A DNA stretch of 64,000 nt, taken from contig NC_008825.1 in assembly GCF_000015725.1 (NCBI RefSeq), forward strand, positions 62,001 to 126,000. The letters run 5' to 3'. The notes below the pieces were generated by a model. That model was given only the letters and a program-made list of their open reading frames with translations. It did no database searches and was not told the origin of the DNA. The DNA comes from Methylibium petroleiphilum PM1 (GTDB lineage: Bacteria; Pseudomonadota; Gammaproteobacteria; Burkholderiales; Burkholderiaceae_C). The translations under genes and the position numbers were made by a program. This document shows positions 30,605 to 37,600 of this stretch, piece by piece. Position 1 is the first letter of the stretch, and each line of letters begins with the position of its first letter.

Positions 30605-30841
30605 TCAGTGCAACCACACCGCGACGGCCAGTGCCACCGTCGCGCCGTCTTCCAGGCCGCCGTGCTCGGTGACGGCGAGGCCGCGACGCAGCTCGTAGCT
30701 CGAATCGAACCAGCCGCAGGCCGGCAGGCCGTCCTCGGCAGCCGCTGCACGGTCGTCCTCGCGTGCGGCGCGGCGCGCCCGCACCAGGGCCAGCGCCGAG
30801 GTCTTGCGGGCGAACAGGCGGGGGGTGAAGCTGAGCATCAT
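30605..30841 (-). CDS. Small protein with a GWFDSS motif, function unknown
   Basis: 78 residues (MMLSFTPRLFARKTSALAL...). A basic, amphipathic N-terminus is followed by an acidic stretch and the distinctive CGWFDSSYELRRGLAVTEH, ending in ATVALAVAVWLH. GGAGG lies five bases before the ATG at 30841, which supports expression. I do not recognise a defined domain; from memory, similar small proteins with WFDSS-x2-L-x2-GL-x-V-x-EH occur in other Burkholderiales. No signal peptide or clear TM. It lies between the hybrid kinase and tag on the same strand. Confidence 0.65.
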   Translation of the reverse strand: MMLSFTPRLFARKTSALALVRARRAAREDDRAAAAEDGLPACGWFDSSYELRRGLAVTEHGGLEDGATVALAVAVWLH

Positions 30842-30911
30842 GAAGGCCTCCGTTAAGCGTGTGCCTTCAATGTCGTCGCCGCCGGGCGCGGCGACCATCG
30901 CCCCGAGGGCG

Positions 30912-30949
30912 GCCCCGCGGGGGCACCGGGCCGAGGGCCCCCGCGGGGC
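30912..30949 (-). terminator. Long GC hairpin after the hybrid kinase
   Basis: A perfect 13-bp stem (GCCCCGCGGGGGC and complement) with a 12-base loop, 36 bases after the kinase stop. No U-run is present on either side. Confidence 0.45.
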
Positions 30950-30984
30950 GAAACCGGAGCGGTGACGGGGCGTGAAAGCAGGCC

Positions 30985-33801
30985 TCAGGCGGTACCGTCC
31001 AGCACGGCGTCGAGCCCGGCCAGCACCTGCGCCACATCGATCGGCTTGGTCCAGTAGTCGTCGAAGCCGGCACGGCGCGCCGCCGCGATCTGCTCGTTCA
31101 TCGCGTCGGCCGACAGCGCGATGCAGCGCAGCGCCCGTGTCGACGGATCGGCGCGCAGCGCCTGCACCAAAGCCAAGCCGTTGGTATCGGGCAAGTTCAT
31201 GTCGATCAGCATCAGGTGCGGGGAGAGCTCGCGCGCCAGTCGCAGGCCGCTGGCGCCGTCGTCGGCGATGTGGAGCTGCCAGTCGGGGCGGGCTCGAAAC
31301 ACCTCCTGCAGCAACACCTGGTTCAGCAATTCGTCCTCGATGTAGACCACCTGCCGCTGCGCGCGCCGCGGCGCGGGCGGTTCGTGCAGCAAGGCTGCCG
31401 GCTGTGTGGCGAGGTAGGCGCTGCCGCTCGGCTCCTCGGCCTCGGGCAACTGCAGGGTGAAGGTCGAGCCGGCGCCCGGCACGCTGACGACATCGATGCG
31501 ACCGCCCATCGCCTCGGCCAGCTGGCGTGCGATCACCAGGCCGAGACCGCTGCCTTCGATGCGGCGTCGTTCGGCACCCAGCCGATCGAAGGGTTGGAAC
31601 AGCCGCGCCTGCTGCTCGGCCGTCAGGCCGACGCCCCGGTCGCGCACCGCGATCTTCACCGTCCCGTCGCTGCGCTGCAGGTTCAAGACCACCGGACTCT
31701 GTTCGCCGCTGTACTTGATGGCGTTGGACAGCAGGTTCACCAGCACCTGTTCGAGCGCACGCTCGTCGCCGCTGACCCACAGCCCGCTCGGTGGCGTCGG
31801 CTCGATGGTGATCGAGCGCCCGCGCGCCAGCGACTGCACCAGGCTCAGGCTCGCGTGCAGCGCGGCGTCGAGATCGACCGCCAGCGTGCGCACCGCGACC
31901 TCGGCGCTTTCGATGCGGCTGATCTCCAGCACGTCGTTGATCAGATTCAGCAGCCGGTTGCCGGCCCGCTGCACGCTCGCGAGGCGCTGCGCCTGCGGAG
32001 CCGCCAGCGGATGGTCCTCGTCCAGCGCCATCAGCTGCGTGAAGCCGAGGATGCCGTTCAGTGGCGTGCGCAGCTCGTGGCTCACCCGCGACAGGAATTC
32101 GCTCTTGGCGCGGCTCGCCCGCTCGGCCTCCTGCATGCCGCGGGACAACTCGTCGGCCAGCTGCTGCTCGTGCACGTCGCGGCAGGTGCCGATGACACCG
32201 GTCGGCGCGCCGGCCTCGTCGCGCGTGGCACGCACCACGAACTCGAGCCAGCGCACGCTGCCATCGGGCTGGCGGATCCGATACCGGCCCTCGAACGGTC
32301 GTTCGCCGGCCAGCGCCTCGCCGATACCGGCCATCACGGCGTCGCGGTCGGCCGGATCGATCTGTGCCATCCAGTCGTCGAGCGTCACCCGGCCATGCGG
32401 GTACGAAAGTCCGTGATTGATGCAGGCGCGGCGATCGAGGTTGACAAGGCCGTCGGCCAGCACGAACTCGGCGATGCCGATGCGCGCTGCGTCGGCGGCG
32501 ATCTGCCAGCGCTCTTCATGGGCCTGCAGCGCCTCCTCGATCGCCTTGCGCGCGGTCACGTCGGCGGTGAATCCGTGCCACAACGTACCGCCGTCACCCA
32601 GGCGCGTCGGCGCCGCACGCATCTCGAACCAGCGCAGCGAGCCATCGGGCAAGGTCATGCGGAAGCTGTGCTCCAGCCGTGTCAGCCGCGCCGCGCCCTC
32701 GGCCAGGGCCTTGCCGAGCGGCGCGAGATCCGGTGGGTGAACGTGGCGGAAGAAGGTCAGCGCATCGGCCTGCAGCGTGGCCGCCGCCATCCCGAGCACG
32801 CGTTCGGCGCCATCGCTGACGAAGGGGTAGCCGGCCCGGCCGTCGGGATGCTCCTCGAAGGTGAACAGCATGCCCGGCACCTGCGCGGCCAGTTCGCGCA
32901 GCGTGACCTCGCCGCGACGGGCCTCGCTGGCTGCCGCCAGCGTCGACGTGACGTCGCGCACCGTGCCGCGATAGCCCTCGAAGCGGCCAGCCGCGTCGAA
33001 CACCGGCACCGCGCTGCGCGACAGGTAGAGCAGCCCGCGCGGCGTGTGCTTGGCGGTCAGCACCCGTGCGAACGGCTCCTGGCGGTCGAGCAGCGCCCGG
33101 TAGTACTGCGCCGGCACGCGCGGACTCCCGTCGGCGTCGAGCAGCTGGGCGTCGGTGATGGGTTCGCCGAGCTGCCGGCGCGGGTCGATGCCGGTGATGG
33201 GCTGGAAGGCGTCGGAAAGCCACCGGTAGCGATGCCGTGCATCGCTCTCCCACATCCAGTCACCGCCGGCGCGCGCGAAGTCGAACAGGCGCTCGCGCAG
33301 CTGCGACGCTTCGCGCAGGCCCTGCCGCGACTGCAGCAGTTCGACCGCGGCACAGCCCAGTTGCGCCAGCGCTTCGCGTTCGCCGGCACCGAGCGTGCGG
33401 GGCTGGAGGTCGAACACGCACAGCGTCCCGACGGCCAGCCCGTCGATGGCCAGCGGCTGGCCGGCATAGAAGCGCACGCGCGGGCCGTCGGTGACCAGCG
33501 GGCTGTCGCGAAAGCGGGGGTCGCGGGCCAGGTCCGGCACGGTGAACAGGCTCTCGCCGAGGATCGCGTGCGAACAGAAGCCCTGGCTGCGCGGAATCTG
33601 GGCGAGCTCGAAGCCGCTGCGCGACAGGAACCACTGCGCGTCGTCGTCGACCAGCGAGATCGCTGCCAGCGGCGCACCCGTGAGCCGCGCCGCGCAAGCG
33701 GTCAGCGCGTCGAGGCCGGCACCTGCTGCGCCGCCGAGCACCCCGAGCTCGCGCAACAGCGTCAGGCGCTGCGCCTCTCGGGGGTGGAAGGGGATCGGCA
33801 T
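30985..33801 (-). CDS. Hybrid sensor histidine kinase (GAF, three PAS, HisKA, HATPase, receiver)
   Basis: 938 residues, no transmembrane helix. Order: GAF domain (about 25-155), PAS domains near 170-290, 305-420 and 425-550, phospho-acceptor His575 in SHELRTPLNG, ATPase with NAIKYS (N box), RGVGL and GSGLGLVIA, then a receiver with Asp867 in LIDMNLPDTNG and Lys919. It should sense a cytoplasmic signal and relay phosphate to its own receiver. No partner regulator or Hpt gene is adjacent, so the output is unknown. Confidence 0.93.
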   Translation of the reverse strand: MPIPFHPREAQRLTLLRELGVLGGAAGAGLDALTACAARLTGAPLAAISLVDDDAQWFLSRSGFELAQIPRSQGFCSHAILGESLFTVPDLARDPRFRDSPLVTDGPRVRFYAGQPLAIDGLAVGTLCVFDLQPRTLGAGEREALAQLGCAAVELLQSRQGLREASQLRERLFDFARAGGDWMWESDARHRYRWLSDAFQPITGIDPRRQLGEPITDAQLLDADGSPRVPAQYYRALLDRQEPFARVLTAKHTPRGLLYLSRSAVPVFDAAGRFEGYRGTVRDVTSTLAAASEARRGEVTLRELAAQVPGMLFTFEEHPDGRAGYPFVSDGAERVLGMAAATLQADALTFFRHVHPPDLAPLGKALAEGAARLTRLEHSFRMTLPDGSLRWFEMRAAPTRLGDGGTLWHGFTADVTARKAIEEALQAHEERWQIAADAARIGIAEFVLADGLVNLDRRACINHGLSYPHGRVTLDDWMAQIDPADRDAVMAGIGEALAGERPFEGRYRIRQPDGSVRWLEFVVRATRDEAGAPTGVIGTCRDVHEQQLADELSRGMQEAERASRAKSEFLSRVSHELRTPLNGILGFTQLMALDEDHPLAAPQAQRLASVQRAGNRLLNLINDVLEISRIESAEVAVRTLAVDLDAALHASLSLVQSLARGRSITIEPTPPSGLWVSGDERALEQVLVNLLSNAIKYSGEQSPVVLNLQRSDGTVKIAVRDRGVGLTAEQQARLFQPFDRLGAERRRIEGSGLGLVIARQLAEAMGGRIDVVSVPGAGSTFTLQLPEAEEPSGSAYLATQPAALLHEPPAPRRAQRQVVYIEDELLNQVLLQEVFRARPDWQLHIADDGASGLRLARELSPHLMLIDMNLPDTNGLALVQALRADPSTRALRCIALSADAMNEQIAAARRAGFDDYWTKPIDVAQVLAGLDAVLDGTA

Positions 33802-33875
33802 GGTGTCGCGGGGGGCGGGCCCGCGTATTGTGGCGTTGCCGCCGCGGCCTCGACCGCCGGCCGGCGGTGCCGCGT

Positions 33876-34481
33876 TCAGCCGGCCTTCAGGCGCCGTTCG
33901 AGGAAATCGAGCCGGTCCTGGCCCCAGAAGATCTCACCCTGCACCACGTAGCTCGGCGCGCCGAACACCCCGGCATCGACCGCCGCCTGCGAATCGGCCT
34001 CGTAACGCTCCTGCACCGCCTGCGAGTGCGCGGCCTCGAGCCGCGCGGCCGGCAGCTCGCGCTCGACCAGCAGCGATGCGAGCACCGCTTCGTCGGCGAT
34101 GTTGCGGTCGTGGACCCACACCGCGCGCAGGATGCTGTCGGCGATGGCCATTGCGGCATCGGCGCCGTCGTGCAGGTCGACCGCGATGATCAGCCGTGCG
34201 GCGTCGTCGCCGTTGACCGGGAAGTACTTGGGTTCGAGGTTCAGCGGGGCGTGCAGCCACTCGCTGAAGCGCTTGAGCTCCACCAGCCGGTACGCCTGGC
34301 GCTGTGGCGCGCGCTTGCCCAGCGGCAGGCCGCCCGACACCGGGAACACCTTGCCCCCCAGGTCGACGGGCATCACGCGGATCGTTGCGCCGGCCTTGCG
34401 GGCGATGTCCCAGAAGCGCAGGTGGCCGAGGTAGGTGTACGGCGACTGCGGCGCCAGGTAGTAATCGATGGTGGGGCGCAT
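33876..34481 (-). CDS. 2-hydroxychromene-2-carboxylate isomerase/DsbA-family thioredoxin-fold protein
   Basis: 201 residues. Glutathione-S-transferase kappa-like fold: N-terminal YYLAPQSPYTYLG replaces the CxxC of DsbA with a Ser (SPY), as in the isomerases that use glutathione. The C-terminal cis-Pro motif GVFGAPSYVVQGEIFWGQDRLDFLE is intact. In naphthalene degradation this family isomerises 2-hydroxychromene-2-carboxylate; no aromatic pathway genes are nearby, so the substrate here is open. Confidence 0.88.
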   Translation of the reverse strand: MRPTIDYYLAPQSPYTYLGHLRFWDIARKAGATIRVMPVDLGGKVFPVSGGLPLGKRAPQRQAYRLVELKRFSEWLHAPLNLEPKYFPVNGDDAARLIIAVDLHDGADAAMAIADSILRAVWVHDRNIADEAVLASLLVERELPAARLEAAHSQAVQERYEADSQAAVDAGVFGAPSYVVQGEIFWGQDRLDFLERRLKAG

Positions 34482-34631
34482 GGGGTCTCCGCTCGCGTGG
34501 GGATGGGCCGGCGCTCGGGCGCCTGTGCAGCGAGTCTAGAGGCTGCCCGCAATCGGTGCGGCGGCGTACGGGAGTGGCCCTTCACGCCGGTGGCGACCCG
34601 CGGCCGCACCGACATCGAGGGCGGGCTGCCG

Positions 34632-37600
34632 TCAGTGCTCCCCGCGGCCGCAGGTGGCCAGCCGGGCCAGCGCGTCCTCGGTGAGCACCGGCAGCATCTG
34701 GCGCAGGTCTTCCCAGGGATGCGGCCCCGGCTGCCGCTGCAGCGCGAGCGACAGGTGGCGTACCAGCAGGAAGCGGTGCTGCAGGCTTTCCACCTGGATC
34801 GGCGAGGGCCATCGCACCAGGGCCCGGTCCAGCAGGTCCAGCGCCACGGCGAAGTCGTCGAGCGGATGGGCGGGGTCCTGCAGGTGCGCGAGCAGCGTGC
34901 GGGCGACCAGCAGCTCGAGCTTGGTCGTCTGGTGCCAGAAACTCGCCAGGTCGTCCAGCGCCGCCAGCTCGTCGAGCAGCGCGCCGGCCTCCGCGAGCCA
35001 CAGCGCGATCGGGCCCAGCGCCGGAGACCCGGGGTGCGGCGTGCCGGCCTCGGCGAGGGCGGCCTCGGCCACACCGAGCTCGCGCCGGGCCAGCCCCGCC
35101 AGTGCCGCCGCGAGCATGGCGTTCGACAGCGCATAGGCGCGCCGGTCGGCCGCGTCCCCGAAGTGGCGCTTGCTGCGGTACGCGCTGGCGAACAGCTTTG
35201 CGGCCTTCACCAAGGCCTCGGCCACGGCGCCCAGCGCCTTGTCCTCGTCGAGCAGCCGGGCCGCCTGGCGCAACACGAAGCCGCCGCGCAGGCCCTGGCG
35301 TTCGGACGAGGCCGAAGTCGGCGCCACGTCCTGGTCACCGAGCGGCCAGCGGCCGAGCGTGTCGTTCGACACGTCGTCCAGCCGATCGAGCAGACTCTCT
35401 GCGGCCAGTTGCGCGTCGGGTGAGGCCGAGCGCGACAGCGAGTTCACCAGCAGCTCCAGCTGACCGATCTGCACCTGCGAGTAGGCGCTGCGCGCGCCCA
35501 GCTGCAGCGCGCGGGCTGCGCTGTCGTGGTCGCCCAGCTCGCGGTAGGCGCAGCCGAGCGCCGAGCGCACCCTTGAATCGCTGAGCCAGGCGCGGCGCGC
35601 CTCGTCCGCCGCCAGCGTGGCCAGCAGCCGGTCGATCTGGCCCAGCACCGCCGCCGCCGGCTTGTCGCCGGCCACCGCCACCACCTGCACGATGCGGTCG
35701 GCCAGTTCGTGCGCGCTCATGCAGCCGTCGGCATCGCGCAGCAACGAGGTGCCGGCCGACGCGGCGGCGGCACGCGCCGGGGCGTGCAGCCGCCACTGCG
35801 GGTCGCCATAGCACTGGTAGGCGCCCCAGGTGTTGTGCTGCGCACCGCTGTCGGCGTGCACCGCCTCGCGGGCCCCGCGAACCGCTTCGCCGAAGGCCTC
35901 GCCGTCGAGCAGCGCGCGGTACAGCGTCTTCGCGAACAGCAGCGCCGCCGCGTCGTCGACCTGCCAGCCCGCGGCGACCACCGCCTTCGAACCCATCTTG
36001 ATGAACTGCAGCGCCAGGCTCGCGGCGAGGATCGGGTGCTTGCGCGGGCCGGTGCCGGGTGTCGTCAGCCCCTCGGCGTCGCGGCCCGAGTAGCAGCAGT
36101 TGATGAACACGAATTCGGGTGGCGGACTCATCTGCTCCACGTCGGCCGCGGTCAGCACCTCCTGATCGCTGAGCACCATGCCGGTCTTGCGGACCTCGCG
36201 CGCATCGGGTCCGCTGCCCATCGTGCGCACCCACTGGTCGACCACGCCGTGGCCGCACAGGTGCAGCAGGCGGTAGGGCTTCTCGAGCAGCGCGATGCGC
36301 ACCTGGTCGAAGCTGACCGTCGGGCCGATCAGCGACGACGGCAGCCACTCGCGGTCGTCGTGCAGCAGCAGCTCGTTGACGGCGTGGGCCTCGGCCTCCG
36401 CGCCCTCCAGGGTGCTGAAGGCCAGCGGCTCGCGTCGGTCGTCCTGCCAGTTCGCCGTGCTCGGCGCGCCGACGATCAGCGCGTCGTAGCCGGTGATCGC
36501 CTGCGGCAGGCGCCGGAAGTCGTCGGTCACGCGCTGGCGCACCAGGCCGGCGTGCACGACGAACGGCCGCGGCGTCTCGCCATCGGCTGGACCGGCGAGT
36601 GCCGGGCTCAGCAGTTCCCAGGGGTAGCGCGCCGATTCGTCGTCGACCACCAGCACCGTGTTGTCGAGGTTGGCCAGCCGCTCCTTCAGCTCGTAGGGCA
36701 GCAGCATCTGGAACAGCACGCCGCCGAAGCGCGGATCGGTGGGGCTGGCGATGCGGTCGGCGGCGCCGGTCTGGTGGTCGCTCACGCGGTCGATGAAGCG
36801 GCGCAGGCTGGCCACGTCGGAATAGACCTGCGTGGATTCGACCCGCGCGCGCTCGCCGATCAGCGCGAAGTTCAGGCCGCCCAGCGCGTCCTGCCTCACC
36901 ACCAGGCGTTGCCACACCGAGCCCACGGCACGCGGTCGGTAGCCGCGGATGCCGCCCTCGCGCACCTCCAGCACCGGGTGGTCCCAGCGCAGGCGCTCGG
37001 CCCATTCGTCGCGCGCCAGCAGTCGCCGCAGCTCGTAGGCTGCGTCGAGCGCGATGTGCTCGTCGATCTCGATCACCTCGACCTCGCGGATGCGCACCGG
37101 CTGCGGCCCGCCGGGCATCTGCAGCAGCAGCTGCGCCGCGCGCCACACCCCGTAAAGCAGCCCGGCCAGGCTGTCGCGCGCGGTGACGGCCTGCACGTGG
37201 GTGCCGACCAGCACGGTCGACAGCCGCAGGTCGACCGGCTCGCTGCCCCGCGCCGCATAGGGGTCGCGGTGCACGTGCTCGAAGGCATAGCGCAGCACGC
37301 CGCGCGTCACCGTCTCCGACAGCAGGCCGGGTGTCAGCTCGCCCACCGTGCCCAGCCCCAGCAGCAGCGCGCCGGGGTAGGCGGGCGGGGTCACGCCGTG
37401 GTTGTTGGGTCGCAGATAGTGCCCGGTGCGGCTGGCGCCGACGAACAGCTTCAGGTCGATCAGCCGCTGCAACTGGCCGTCGAGCTTCTCGTCGACGCGC
37501 TTGGCGGCACCGGACACACCGTCGTCCTGGTAGTGGCCGACCATCAGCGGGTAGCGTGCGAAATCGAGGCTGCCGTGCACCACCCGCACCTCGATCGGAT

